A stretch of DNA of 64,000 nt from Rhizobium hidalgonense (GCF_002914525.1 NZ_LODW01000127.1:186001-250000); one strand, 5' to 3'. Positions 8,525-17,456 are shown, counted from the first letter of the stretch. The notes: generated from the sequence alone by a model not told the origin. A program made the numbers and translations.

Positions 8525-9190
8525 ATGGGAGTCGTGACCGTGTCCGTCGATACCGCAGAGCCGAGCGAGTTTTCGCCGCGCCAGAACGCCGTTCTGGAGC
8601 AGGCGCTGCGGCTGCTTGTCGATGGCGGCGAGAAGGCGCTGACGACCTCGGGTGTGGCGCGTGCCGCCAATTGCTCGAAGGAAAGCCTCTACAAATGGTT
8701 CGGCGATCGGGACGGGCTGCTGTCTGCGATGATCGCCTACCAGGCGAGCAAGGTGCGCACCTTCGAGCGCAATGGTGAGCGGCTGACGGCGGCGAGCCTG
8801 CACGACCATGTCGTGATTTTCGCGCGCGACCTGCTGGAGGTGCTCGCCGGCGACGTTTCGCTGGCGCTGAACCGGCTGGCGATCGGCCAGTCGAACCGCG
8901 ACGGCTCGAAGCTCGGCAAACTGCTGCTCGAGCGCGGCCGCCGCCAGATCGACCGCCGCGCCATGGCGCTGATCGATGCCGGAAAGAGGGCAGGGCTGCT
9001 TCGCTTTTCCGATGCCGACGAGGCCTATCATACGCTTTACGGCCTTGTTGTTTCCGACCTGCATGTGCGCATGCTGCTCGGCGAACCCGGCCTCAAGGAT
9101 ACCGCACGCCAGGCGGAGAGGGCGGTGACCGCCTTCCTCCGGCTGCATGGCACGGACAAGGTTCTGGCGGAGATGCCGGTTCTCGGCTGA
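8525..9190 (+). CDS. TetR/AcrR family transcriptional regulator
   Basis: DNA-binding repressor of about 220 aa. The N-terminal helix-turn-helix spans VLEQALRLLVDGGEKALTTSGVARAANCSKESLYKWFGDRDGLLSAM in the usual TetR order. The ligand domain is not diagnostic. Translation may instead start at the GTG at 8540, which has GGGAG at 8527-8531; the ATG at 8525 lacks a good ribosome site because the palindrome occupies that place. It is followed after 50 bp by ilvC, which may be a target. Confidence 0.83.
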   Translation: MGVVTVSVDTAEPSEFSPRQNAVLEQALRLLVDGGEKALTTSGVARAANCSKESLYKWFGDRDGLLSAMIAYQASKVRTFERNGERLTAASLHDHVVIFARDLLEVLAGDVSLALNRLAIGQSNRDGSKLGKLLLERGRRQIDRRAMALIDAGKRAGLLRFSDADEAYHTLYGLVVSDLHVRMLLGEPGLKDTARQAERAVTAFLRLHGTDKVLAEMPVLG

Positions 9191-9240
9191 TTTTCGTTTT
9201 TATTGACAGTCAACAAGACAAGCAAAGGGAAGGAACTCAA

Positions 9241-10260
9241 ATGCGCGTCTATTACGATCGTGATGCCGATCTCAACCTCATCAAGGCCAAGAAGGTCGCA
9301 GTCATCGGCTACGGCTCGCAGGGCCGTGCGCATGCGCTGAACCTCAAGGACAGCGGCGCCCAGAACCTCGTTATCGCCCTCAAGGCCGGCTCGCCAACAG
9401 TCAAGAAGGCCGAAGCCGATGGCTTCAAGGTCATGACGGTTGCCGAAGCTGCCGGCTGGGCCGACCTGATGATGATGGCGACCCCCGACGAACTGCAGGC
9501 CGACATCTACAAGGCCGATATCGCTGCGAACATCCGCGACGGCGCCGCCATCGCCTTTGCTCACGGCCTCAACGTTCACTTCGGCTTGATCGAGCCGAAG
9601 GCTTCGGTTGACGTCGTCATGATCGCGCCGAAGGGCCCGGGCCACACGGTTCGCGGCGAATACCAGAAGGGCGGCGGCGTTCCCTGCCTCGTGGCCGTTC
9701 ACCAGAACGCGTCCGGCAATGCGCTTGAACTCGCGCTCTCCTACGCCTGCGGCGTCGGCGGCGGCCGTTCGGGGATCATCGAAACCAACTTCCGCGAAGA
9801 ATGCGAAACCGATCTTTTCGGCGAACAGGTCGTTCTCTGCGGCGGTCTGGTCGAGCTCATCCGCGCCGGTTTCGAAACGCTCACGGAAGCCGGTTATGCG
9901 CCTGAGATGGCCTATTTCGAATGCCTGCACGAAGTGAAGCTGATCGTCGACCTGATCTATGAAGGCGGCATCGCCAACATGAATTATTCGATCTCCAACA
10001 CAGCCGAGTGGGGCGAATACGTCACCGGTCCGCGCATCATCACCGAAGAAACCAAGGCTGAGATGAAGCGCGTCCTGAAGGACATTCAGACCGGCAAGTT
10101 CACCTCCGAGTGGATGCAGGAATACCGGTCCGGCGCTGCCCGCTTCAAGGGCATCCGCCGCAATAACGACAGCCACCAGATCGAGGAAGTCGGCGCCAAG
10201 CTGCGCGGCATGATGCCCTGGATCGGCAAGAACAAGCTGGTCGACAAGAGCGTGAACTAA
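9241..10260 (+). CDS. ilvC: Ketol-acid reductoisomerase (NADP+)
   Basis: Second enzyme of branched-chain amino acid synthesis, converting 2-acetolactate to 2,3-dihydroxyisovalerate (and the isoleucine equivalent) with Mg2+ and NADPH. It is 339 aa, the class I short form. The Rossmann motif is GYGSQGRAHALNLKDSG at 23-39. The knotted C-terminal domain shows ETDLFGEQVVLCGG and EMAYFECLHEVKLIVDLIYEGG, with the metal-binding Asp and Glu residues. AAGGGAAGG precedes the ATG. A strong terminator follows at once, so it ends its transcript. Confidence 0.97.
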   Translation: MRVYYDRDADLNLIKAKKVAVIGYGSQGRAHALNLKDSGAQNLVIALKAGSPTVKKAEADGFKVMTVAEAAGWADLMMMATPDELQADIYKADIAANIRDGAAIAFAHGLNVHFGLIEPKASVDVVMIAPKGPGHTVRGEYQKGGGVPCLVAVHQNASGNALELALSYACGVGGGRSGIIETNFREECETDLFGEQVVLCGGLVELIRAGFETLTEAGYAPEMAYFECLHEVKLIVDLIYEGGIANMNYSISNTAEWGEYVTGPRIITEETKAEMKRVLKDIQTGKFTSEWMQEYRSGAARFKGIRRNNDSHQIEEVGAKLRGMMPWIGKNKLVDKSVN

Positions 10261-10283
10261 GCGGTTCCGATGAAATAAATATA

Positions 10284-10316
10284 AGAGGCCGGGGCGAAAG
10301 CTCCGGCCTCTATCGT
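10284..10316 (+). terminator. Rho-independent terminator after ilvC
   Basis: AGAGGCCGG (10284-10292) pairs with CCGGCCTCT (10303-10311) around a short GC-rich loop, followed by a weak T-rich tail. It also overlaps the 3' end of the leftward methyltransferase gene and may serve both strands. Confidence 0.75.
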
Positions 10317-10897
10317 TCTGCACTCACGGTGAGCCAGCGGGTCAGCTTGCCGTCATAGCCGCCGCCGTCGCTTTCCTCGACGGCGAGGTTTCGCCAGCCG
10401 TCTTTCGTCAAAAGCGCCGACAGCCATTCGCAGGAGGGGTAGTTGTAGTAACGCCCGAAGCCGTCATGGCCTTCCGCTTCTCCCGCCTTGAAACTTGCGT
10501 GAAGGCGGCCACCGGATCTGAGTGCGCGGCGGATGCGGGCGAAGACATCGGGCAGCTCAAGCCTAGGGACGTGGAGAAGGCTCGCATGCGCCCAGACGCC
10601 GTCGAAGGCGCTGTCGGCGTCGAGCTCCTGGAACAGCATGACCTGCACCGGCCTGCCAATCAACACTTCCGCCTGCCTTGCAAGCTCGGCCGAGCCATCC
10701 GTCGGCGTCACGTCGAAACCCTGCGACAGCATATAGGCGCTGTCCTGGCCGCCTCCGCAGCCGAGTTCGAGGATTGCGCCACCCGGTGCGATACCGGCGA
10801 GGAAGGCATCGAGCTGCCGTTTCGGCAGGCCGCGCGCCCGGTTGGCGTATGTCTCGGCGTTTTCCTCGTAAAAGGCGGAGGTCGTGTCATGAGGCAT
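10310..10897 (-). CDS. Class I SAM-dependent methyltransferase
   Basis: 195 aa from the ATG at 10897. Motif I is ILELGCGGGQDSAYML, then TPTDGSAELA for the acidic ribose contact, FDGVWAHASLLHVPRLELPDVFARIRRALRSGG for motifs IV-VI, and a UbiE-like tail. The substrate is unknown. Its start overlaps the ParE gene end by 11 bases, so it is translated as the third gene of a parD-parE-methyltransferase unit, an uncommon arrangement. Confidence 0.82.
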   Translation of the reverse strand: MPHDTTSAFYEENAETYANRARGLPKRQLDAFLAGIAPGGAILELGCGGGQDSAYMLSQGFDVTPTDGSAELARQAEVLIGRPVQVMLFQELDADSAFDGVWAHASLLHVPRLELPDVFARIRRALRSGGRLHASFKAGEAEGHDGFGRYYNYPSCEWLSALLTKDGWRNLAVEESDGGGYDGKLTRWLTVSAER

Positions 10898-11216
10898 GCG
10901 GGCCGGCCGATCGTCGGTTGGATTGAAGGTGTCTATCGGGAAGCCGGTCGGCGCCGATGATGTCGATGACGAGAATGCCGTCCGGTATTTCGCGGTAGAA
11001 GGCGACGTGGCGCATGTGGAGGAGGCGGCGAAGCCCGGCGCCGAGTTCGTCGCACTGGTCTCCCATCGAAGGCGCGCGCGAGAGAAGCACGAAGATCCTG
11101 TCCCAATCGAGAAGATAGGCATCCGCCTGCGCCTCGCCGAAATGCAGGCTGGCATATTCGTCAATGCCTGATAGCACAGCGTCTGCGGTTCGGGTCAGCC
11201 TATAGGTGGGTGTCAC
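10887..11216 (-). CDS. parE: ParE/RelE-family toxin
   Basis: About 109 aa from a GTG at 11216 that lies inside the antitoxin gene (17-base overlap). ParE-type sequence is visible: YRLTRTADAVLSGIDEYASLHFGEAQA, then RLLHMRHVAFYREIPDGILVIDIIGADRLPDRHL. ParE toxins poison DNA gyrase; related RelE toxins cut mRNA, and the sequence alone does not decide between them. The overlap and gene order antitoxin then toxin are classical for type II systems. Confidence 0.85.
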   Translation of the reverse strand: MTPTYRLTRTADAVLSGIDEYASLHFGEAQADAYLLDWDRIFVLLSRAPSMGDQCDELGAGLRRLLHMRHVAFYREIPDGILVIDIIGADRLPDRHLQSNRRSAGPHAS

Positions 11217-11451
11217 GCAGCTTCGCCTTCGTTTCCAGCAGAATATCGGCAATGCGCCGGTCGCTGATGCCGCTCCCCTCAGCCTGCCTCAGGATATCAC
11301 GCAGTTCGTCGTCATCAAGCTTTCGGTGGTTCTGGTCCTTCAAGACGAGTTCCGCCAGATATGCGCTGGCACTGCTGTATCTGCCGCTTGCAACACGGCG
11401 TGCGACGTAATCCGCCAGATGATCCGGAAGCGAGATCGTCATTTTCGCCAT
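11200..11451 (-). CDS. parD: ParD-family antitoxin
   Basis: 83 aa. The N-terminal ribbon-helix-helix is MAKMTISLPDHLADYVARRV, followed by the ParD pattern SGRYSSASAYLAELVLKDQ. The C-terminal part (LDDDELRDILRQAEGSGISDRRI) is the toxin-binding helix. It should bind its own promoter as a dimer and be degraded faster than the toxin. The start at 11451 begins exactly at the domain. Confidence 0.88.
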   Translation of the reverse strand: MAKMTISLPDHLADYVARRVASGRYSSASAYLAELVLKDQNHRKLDDDELRDILRQAEGSGISDRRIADILLETKAKLRDTHL

Positions 11452-11783
11452 TGATTCAGTACCCGCCCGCACATGCCGGTATTCGGCCATCCCAAGGGCC
11501 GGATTCCCATTCCCCACACTGTGATAGAAGCGTGGCCCGCCGTCGTCGAGCACCTGGGTCACAACAAAGCCAGTCTTTTTATCGATGTCGACGACGCGCT
11601 CGAGCCCTTGAGCCGGGCATCGCGCGGGATAGCCGCATGATGGCGCTCGCAGTCGCATAGATGTTCGCATCGGCGGTGAGGATTTTGAGGGCTGCCGCCG
11701 GCCTGACGGCTTTGCAGGCGAGGCCGAGAGCGGCGCCCACCATGTCGCTGTCGGCGCCGCCGTTTGTGTGGAAGGTCTGGAGT
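11452..11783 (-). pseudogene. Possible remnant of an unidentified gene
   Basis: Between ParD and ilvE the minus strand holds protein-like stretches in two frames: AALGLACKAVRPAAALKILT near 11650-11730, and VVDIDKKTGFVVTQVLDDGG with FYHSVGNGNPALGMAEYRHV near 11480-11600. Neither has a start and a stop of its own, and they fall in different frames. This would fit a decayed gene, but I cannot name a family and the call is weak. Confidence 0.25.
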
Positions 11784-12884
11784 TTAGGCCGGGATGAGGC
11801 GCGTCCAGCCGTGCTCGTCGTTCGTTACGCCCTTCTGCAGGCTGACGAGTTGTTGGCGCAGTTCGCTGGTCAGCTTGCCGGTCTGTCCGTCTCCGACGAG
11901 AAACTCGCCGCCGGCATGTCGAACCAGGCCGATGCCTGCGAGGACCGCGGCAGTGCCGCAAGCGAACGCTTCGACGAGCCTGCCACTGGCGGCATCGTCC
12001 TGCCATTCCGAAAACGAGTAGGGGCGCTGCTCCACCCGCAAGCCCCGTTCTTCGGCGAGCACGATGACGGAGGCCCGGGTGATGCCCGGCAGGATCGTGC
12101 CGCCAAGGGGTGGGGTGACGATCGATCCATCGTTCATCACGAAGAAGACGTTCATGCCGCCGAGTTCCTCGACCCAGCGATGCTCCGCGGCATCGAGGAA
12201 GACGACCTGATCGCAACCCTTCTTCGACGCCTCGGCTTGCGCCACGAGGCTGGCTGCGTAGTTTCCGCCGCATTTTGCAGCGCCGGTGCCGCCGCTGGCT
12301 GCACGGGTGTATTCGGTCTCGACCCAGAGGGAGACGGCCTTCGCGCCGCCCTTGAAGTAGGCGCCGACCGGAGAGGCGATGACACAGAAGACATATTCCT
12401 GCGCCGGACGAACGCCGAGAAACGCCTCGTTGGCGAACATGAAGGGGCGAAGATACAGGCTGGCGTCGCCCGAGGGTATCCAGTTCTTATCGACTCGGAC
12501 CAGCTCTTCGACCGCCTTCAGGAACAGTTCTTCGGGCACAGGAGGCATCGCCATGCGGGCCGCCGACTGCGCGAAGCGCCGGGCGTTCTCTTCAGGCCGA
12601 AACAGCAGAATCCGGCCATCGTCTGCCTTGTAGGCCTTCATGCCTTCGAAGATTTCCTGGGCGTAGTGCAGCACGGCGCTTGCCGGATCGAGTTCCAGGG
12701 GGCGACGCGGCGTCACCTTCGCATCGTGCCAGCCCTTGTCGGCCGTCCATCGTGCCAGCACCATATGATCGGTGAAGATCTTGCCGAAGCCGGGTGTTTC
12801 CAGTGCCTTGATGCGATCGGCGTCGGGGACGGGAGACTTGTGGAATTCGATTGTGATTTCAGGAGAGGTCGACGTCGCGGTCAT
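11784..12884 (-). CDS. ilvE: Branched-chain amino acid aminotransferase
   Basis: PLP enzyme of fold type IV that transaminates Leu, Ile and Val with 2-oxoglutarate, the last step of their synthesis. It is 366 aa from the ATG at 12884 (AAGGTG upstream), the length of the large BCAT class. Visible sites are LHYAQEIFEGMKAYK, GDASLYLRPFMFANE, SGGTGAAKCGGNYAASL with the catalytic Lys, and the phosphate-binding GTAAVLAGIG. With ilvC at 9.2 kb it puts two ilv genes close together on opposite strands. Confidence 0.94.
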   Translation of the reverse strand: MTATSTSPEITIEFHKSPVPDADRIKALETPGFGKIFTDHMVLARWTADKGWHDAKVTPRRPLELDPASAVLHYAQEIFEGMKAYKADDGRILLFRPEENARRFAQSAARMAMPPVPEELFLKAVEELVRVDKNWIPSGDASLYLRPFMFANEAFLGVRPAQEYVFCVIASPVGAYFKGGAKAVSLWVETEYTRAASGGTGAAKCGGNYAASLVAQAEASKKGCDQVVFLDAAEHRWVEELGGMNVFFVMNDGSIVTPPLGGTILPGITRASVIVLAEERGLRVEQRPYSFSEWQDDAASGRLVEAFACGTAAVLAGIGLVRHAGGEFLVGDGQTGKLTSELRQQLVSLQKGVTNDEHGWTRLIPA

Positions 12885-12905
12885 GCTGGCACCTTGATAG
12901 TCCAT

Positions 12906-13191
12906 TGAATAATGGGCGGCACACTACTTCCCCCGGGCCGGTTTTGGAAAGGTCTGAATCGGCCGGTTTCGGCTTTTTGATCAGAGGAATAGTCGCTCGG
13001 AGTGGCAAATTTTCACGCAACGGGGGGCGGGCCAGTTTGCGTGAAACCTCCCACGTCTGCCCAATTGCCCCAGGCTTTCGAATACCTAGTCTCCAAACTT
13101 TGTCGTAGTGACAAGAAAATAGGTCAGTATTGTTGACATAAATTTCCCCGCGTGATCAGCTGCGGATATTAGAAAATGCGAGGAAACCTCC
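12906..13191. promoter_or_regulatory. Divergent promoter region with a 10-bp inverted repeat
   Basis: This 286-bp gap separates ilvE from the rightward aminotransferase. TTTCACGCAA (13011-13020) is matched by TTGCGTGAAA (13037-13046) across a GC-rich 16-bp spacer, so it is either an operator or a hairpin. GTTGACATAAAT near 13131 may be a -35 element for the rightward gene, with no clear -10. Confidence 0.45.
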
Positions 13192-14412
13192 ATGCTGAAC
13201 TGGGACACCATGTTTGCGTCGCGCTCGTCGCGCATGCGCGCGTCCGAAATCCGCGAGCTCCTGAAGCTTCTCGACCGGCCCGATATTATTTCCTTTGCCG
13301 GCGGCATTCCCGATCCGGCGCTGTTTCCCGATCAGGAATTCAAGCAGGCCTATGCCGATATTTTCGATGGCGCTGCCGTCAATTCGGCGCTGCAATATTC
13401 GGTCAGCGAAGGCTACAAGCCGCTGCGCGAATGGCTGGTCCGGCAGATGGCCGATCTCGGCATCCCCTGCGAACTCGACAATGTCTTCATCGTCTCGGGC
13501 TCGCAGCAGGGGCTTGATTATCTCGGCAAGCTGTTCCTGTCGCCTGATGATACCGCGCTCGTGACATGGCCGACCTATCTTGGTGCGCTGCAAGCCTTCA
13601 ACGCCTACGAGTTGACATACGACCAGCTGGCGCCGAACGGCAACCGGACGCCGGAGTCTTACCGCGCGGCCGCGGGTGCTGCCGGCGGCAAGGTGAAGTT
13701 CGCCTATCTCTCCGCCGACTTTTCCAATCCGACCGGCGAAACGGTCGATCTCGAGGGCCGCCGGAAGGTGCTGGCGCTCGCAGAAGAGCTCGACATCGCC
13801 GTCATCGAGGATGCGGCCTATCAGTCGCTGCGGTACGACGGCGAGCCGATCCCGCCGATCCTGGCGCTCGAGATCGCCGAAAAGGGCAACATCAACGATA
13901 CGCGCACGATCTACTGCGGCAGCTTCTCCAAGACGCTGGCGCCCGGCCTTCGTGTCGGCTTCATCGTCGCCAATGCGCCCGTCATCCGCAAGCTGGTGCT
14001 TATGAAGCAGGCGGCCGACCTGCATTCCTCGACGATCAACCAGATGGCGATCGCTGATGTTGCCGAGCGTGGCTTCGATGCCCAGGTCGCCAAGATCAAG
14101 GCAGCCTACATGAAGCGCCGGGACTGCATGCTGGCAGCGCTCGAAAAATATTTACCCGAAGGCACCAGCTGGACCAAGCCGGAAGGCGGCATGTTCATCT
14201 GGATCACGCTGCCGGAAGGCATGGACGGCGCCAAGCTCTTGGCGAAATCGCTCGAAACCGCCAAGGTCGCCTTCGTGCCGGGCAAGGCCTTCTTCGCCGA
14301 CGGCTCCGGCGCCAACACATTCCGCGTCAGCTTTTCCTGCGCCAACGAGCAGATGATCGAGGACGGCATCGGCCGGCTGGGCGCGTTGATCTCGGCTGAG
14401 ATTGGCGGGTGA
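13192..14412 (+). CDS. PLP-dependent aminotransferase, 2-aminoadipate/MocR-like fold
   Basis: 406-aa fold type I aminotransferase. ISFAGGIPDPALFP is the usual N-terminal gate of the LysN/2-aminoadipate and valine-pyruvate-like group. SGSQQGLDYLGKLFLSPDD, the cofactor-binding DFSNPTGE, and GSFSKTLAPGLRVGF with the Schiff-base Lys follow. There is no DNA-binding domain, unlike true MocR regulators. GAGGAAA precedes the ATG. The substrate is not determined, although these enzymes often accept aromatic or branched-chain amino acids, and ilvE lies divergently. Confidence 0.88.
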   Translation: MLNWDTMFASRSSRMRASEIRELLKLLDRPDIISFAGGIPDPALFPDQEFKQAYADIFDGAAVNSALQYSVSEGYKPLREWLVRQMADLGIPCELDNVFIVSGSQQGLDYLGKLFLSPDDTALVTWPTYLGALQAFNAYELTYDQLAPNGNRTPESYRAAAGAAGGKVKFAYLSADFSNPTGETVDLEGRRKVLALAEELDIAVIEDAAYQSLRYDGEPIPPILALEIAEKGNINDTRTIYCGSFSKTLAPGLRVGFIVANAPVIRKLVLMKQAADLHSSTINQMAIADVAERGFDAQVAKIKAAYMKRRDCMLAALEKYLPEGTSWTKPEGGMFIWITLPEGMDGAKLLAKSLETAKVAFVPGKAFFADGSGANTFRVSFSCANEQMIEDGIGRLGALISAEIGG

Positions 14413-14424
14413 TCGCCGCAGGTT

Positions 14425-14452
14425 GAGGGGGAGATGCCCGGCGGGGCAGAGG
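14425..14452. repeat. Partial RIME-like repeat arm
   Basis: GGGGGAGATGCCCGGCGGGG followed by CAGAGG resembles the right arm of the full elements at 30.2 kb and 55.5 kb. Only one arm is present, so this is a decayed or truncated copy. Confidence 0.5.
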
Positions 14453-14544
14453 AGTATTCCACAGCACCTTCGTTCCTATGGCGAACGCAGCAATGAAAAG
14501 GATGCGAGCCTCTTGCCCTTCAGCCGGATGCGCGCTTGCGCCAG

Positions 14545-15582
14545 TCAGAAGATCGTCGTCCAGCCCTCGTTTGCCGTCTCGCTCTTGCCGTAGCCGACGC
14601 GGTCGGCGACTGCGCCGTCGGTGTTGCGCAGGATGATGTCGCCGCCCCGGTTGGCGAGCTGCGGGCCGCCGGCGGCGGCATCGAGCGATATGGTGCGTAG
14701 CTCGCCTGCATCAAGCGTTCCCGACAGCGTCTGGGTCCTGCCGTTTTCGCCCTCCAGCGTCCAGCCGTCGAGCGATGCCGCCATGTCTGAGCGGTTGATG
14801 ATCGTCACCGTCTCGGCCTCGGCGCCGTCTTCGCCGTTCACCGGGTTGATCAGCGCGGCGAGGATGCGCAGCGACGAGGCGACGACCGGCTGCGGCCGGC
14901 GGGTGCCTTCGCCGCGGCCCTGGCCGCCGCGGCTGTCGGAGACGGGATGGCCGGTCTGCGCATCGGTATTCCAGTTCTGCGACTGGAAGCAGAGGAAGAT
15001 CGCCGCCCATTCGTCGGTATCGTTGAAATGGACGAGCAGGGCGCCGTCCTGGTTCGGCCCATTGGTGGCCTTGAAGCTGCCGCCGTCACCCTGGTTCATG
15101 TGGATGTCGTGAATGCCGTAGCCCGGCTCGAAATCGAAATATTGATCGGGCTTGTTGTTTTCGGGCCCCCAGGCCTCGCCGAAGGCATAGAAATGGATAT
15201 CGGCATTGGCAATGCCTTCCTCGACGATCGGCTCGATGAACTCGCGCAGATCGTTCTTCGGGCCGGAGAGCTGGAAGGGCGCGACATCCATGTCCTCTCG
15301 CTCGATCAGCCCGCCACGGACATAATCGATCGCCCGACGGTCCTTGCCGATGTCGGTCAGGCCCATCGGCAGCTCTTCGAGTGCTTGCGTCAGCGCCGGG
15401 TGCTTGAAATCGACGATGTTGGCATAGAGCAGGTCGTGCGGCGATTCCTTGGAGCGGACGTTGAGCGCGATGCGATAGCTGATGCCGTTCGCCTCGATGC
15501 GGATCTCGATGTGGGGATCGTTGTCGTCGTCAAGAGCGAGTGCGCTCGCCGTACCCTTCAGGACTTTGTAATTCTTCAGCAT
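14545..15582 (-). CDS. DUF2278 protein with C-terminal lamin-tail domain
   Basis: 345 aa, no signal peptide. The N-terminal 220 or so residues match the YukJ/DUF2278 type (MLKNYKVLKGTASA, RIALNVRSKESPHDLLYA, DIHFYAFGEAWGPE, GIHDIHMNQGD). The remainder is a lamin-tail-like beta domain (INPVNGEDGAEAETVTIINR, LDGWTLEG, GDIILRNTDGAVADRVGYG). The combination is known in this family but its biochemical role is not. The gene stands alone between convergent neighbours. Confidence 0.75.
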   Translation of the reverse strand: MLKNYKVLKGTASALALDDDNDPHIEIRIEANGISYRIALNVRSKESPHDLLYANIVDFKHPALTQALEELPMGLTDIGKDRRAIDYVRGGLIEREDMDVAPFQLSGPKNDLREFIEPIVEEGIANADIHFYAFGEAWGPENNKPDQYFDFEPGYGIHDIHMNQGDGGSFKATNGPNQDGALLVHFNDTDEWAAIFLCFQSQNWNTDAQTGHPVSDSRGGQGRGEGTRRPQPVVASSLRILAALINPVNGEDGAEAETVTIINRSDMAASLDGWTLEGENGRTQTLSGTLDAGELRTISLDAAAGGPQLANRGGDIILRNTDGAVADRVGYGKSETANEGWTTIF

Positions 15583-15681
15583 GGCGAACCTCGCGTGAGT
15601 AGCGGGCTCTTACGCTAACACGGCGAAAGTGCATCTTTTATGACGCTAACTTTCACCGTGCAATGCGTGATCCATGCTTGC

Positions 15682-16740
15682 CTATTGCTGGAGATGCGGG
15701 CCGAAAAGCTCGAGATCGGCTTCACCAAACCTGTCGCTCGCGGTGTTCAGCTGATGCCAGTAGGGATAGATCACCGGCGGCAGGCTGACGGCGTCGAGGC
15801 GTTCGCGCTCCTCTACCGTGAGCTTCAGTTCGGCGGCGGCGATATTATCGCGGAACTGGGCTTCGGTGCGCCCGCCGATGATGACTGACGTGACCGCCTT
15901 GCGGCCGATCAGCCAGGAGAGCGCCACCTGTGCTGCGGAAACGCCGCGCTCCTCGCCGATCGCCACCAGCGTCTCGACGATGTTCCAGAGGCGGTTCTCG
16001 TCACGGATCGGCGGTTCGGTCCAGCCGGCGAACTGGCGCGTGCCCTCGGGGGCAGCCTGGTTGCGGCGGTGTTTGCCGGAAAGCAGGCCGCCGGCGAGCG
16101 GGCTCCAGACCAGCACGCCGAGGCCCTGGTCGATCGAAATCGGCAGCAACTCGTATTCGGCATCGCGGGCCTCCAGCGTGTAATGGATCTGCTGGCTGAC
16201 GAAGCGCTGGTAGCGGTGTTCATTGGCAATGCCAAGCGCCTTCATGATGTGCCAGCCGGAATAGTTTGAGCAGCCGACGTAACGCACCTTGCCCTGCGTG
16301 ATCAGCGTGTCGAGGGCTTCCATCGTCTCTTCGAGCGGCGTCTGGCCGTCCCATTCATGCACCTGATAGAGGTCGATGACATCGGTCTTCAGGCGCTTAA
16401 GGCTCGCCTCGCATTCGCGGATCAGGTGGTAGCGCGACAGGCCGCGGTCGTTCGGGCCGTCGCCCATGCCGAATCTTGCCTTGGTGGCGAGCAGCACGCC
16501 CTGCGGCCGCTTGCCGGCCAGCGCCTCGCCGATGATGTTTTCGCATTCGCCGTTGGAATAGGCATTGGCGGTGTCGATCAGGTTGATGCCGGCGTCGATG
16601 CATATGTCGATCATCTTCTTCGCCTCGGAGGTGCCAAGATCGCCGACCATCTTCGCCCAGCCGACGCCGCCGAAAGTCATCGTGCCCATGGTCAAAGTCG
16701 AAACCTTCAGGCCGGAACGGCCAAGCAGACGATATTCCAT
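15682..16740 (-). CDS. Aldo/keto reductase
   Basis: 352-aa NAD(P)H-dependent TIM-barrel oxidoreductase starting MEYRLLGRSGLKVS. The catalytic tetrad is visible: Asp and Tyr in LIDTANAYSNGE, Lys in LLATKARFG and His in LYQVHEWDG. GCSNYSGWH and SVIIGGRTEAQFRDN form the cofactor site. It resembles general stress or YajO/Tas-like reductases of broad substrate range. It lies downstream of, and in the same direction as, the OhrR-like regulator with a 218-bp gap, so separate promoters are likely. Confidence 0.9.
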   Translation of the reverse strand: MEYRLLGRSGLKVSTLTMGTMTFGGVGWAKMVGDLGTSEAKKMIDICIDAGINLIDTANAYSNGECENIIGEALAGKRPQGVLLATKARFGMGDGPNDRGLSRYHLIRECEASLKRLKTDVIDLYQVHEWDGQTPLEETMEALDTLITQGKVRYVGCSNYSGWHIMKALGIANEHRYQRFVSQQIHYTLEARDAEYELLPISIDQGLGVLVWSPLAGGLLSGKHRRNQAAPEGTRQFAGWTEPPIRDENRLWNIVETLVAIGEERGVSAAQVALSWLIGRKAVTSVIIGGRTEAQFRDNIAAAELKLTVEERERLDAVSLPPVIYPYWHQLNTASDRFGEADLELFGPHLQQ

Positions 16741-16958
16741 TGAAACTCCTCCTTCATCGAAACGGGATTGACGTCTCTCAACGCGGTAGAATGACAGTGG
16801 TGGCGTGTTCACGCCTGCGTGAGGGGTAGGCAGGATTGCGGGCGCTGAGACTCCGATCGGTCACGGGCCGTTGGGCCACGCGGCAGATCGTACAATATGG
16901 AATCGGCTTGTCGATGGAAATCGTCCTGGCGTGGCGACGACGTGAACGCCGCCTTGGC

Positions 16959-17432
16959 TCAGGTCTCGTCCTTGTCCTTCTTGTGAATGTTGTCGCGGAG
17001 CGACGCGATCGTATCGCGAATCTTGCTCACGGTCTCGGCGTCGAGACCGACGGCTTTGCCGATGCAGTCGAACACATGGCCGGCACGGCTCTTGAGGGCC
17101 AGTCCCTTCTGCGTCAGACGCAAGAGCACCTGGCGCTCATCGGCGGGATTTCGGTTGCGGGTGACGAGGCCGACATTTTCAAGTCGCTTCAAGAGCGGGG
17201 TGAGGGTGCTGGAGTCAAGGAAAAGAGTCTCGCCGAGATCCTTCACCGTGCGATCGTCGCGAGTCCACAGGGCGGTCATGACGAGGAATTGCGGATAGGT
17301 CAGATCCAGCTCGTCGAGCAGGGGGCGGTAAAGCTGGTTGAAGGCGTGGCCTGCCGAATAGATTGAAAAACAAAGCATTTCTTCGATCATCGGCACGTCG
17401 GCGAGATCATTCGTTCCGGTGTTTTTCATCAC
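16959..17432 (-). CDS. MarR-family regulator, OhrR-like two-cysteine sensor
   Basis: 157-aa winged-helix repressor. C21 in LCFSIYSA, Y35 and Y46 (YPQFLVMTALW) occupy the positions of the peroxidatic Cys and its two Tyr partners in Xanthomonas OhrR. C123 stands where that protein has its resolving Cys. The wing includes SSTLTPLLKRLENVGLVTRNRNPADERQ. It therefore probably senses organic hydroperoxides by disulfide formation. No ohr (OsmC-like) gene is adjacent; the divergent gene is a secreted alpha/beta hydrolase. Confidence 0.85.
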   Translation of the reverse strand: MMKNTGTNDLADVPMIEEMLCFSIYSAGHAFNQLYRPLLDELDLTYPQFLVMTALWTRDDRTVKDLGETLFLDSSTLTPLLKRLENVGLVTRNRNPADERQVLLRLTQKGLALKSRAGHVFDCIGKAVGLDAETVSKIRDTIASLRDNIHKKDKDET

Positions 17433-17456
17433 GCTCTCCTCTCACTTCAATATAAT

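Noticed and set aside
9037..10323. 428-aa leftward open frame across ilvC
   Set aside because: It is antisense to a certain ilvC gene. It reads as low-complexity polar sequence with no known motif.
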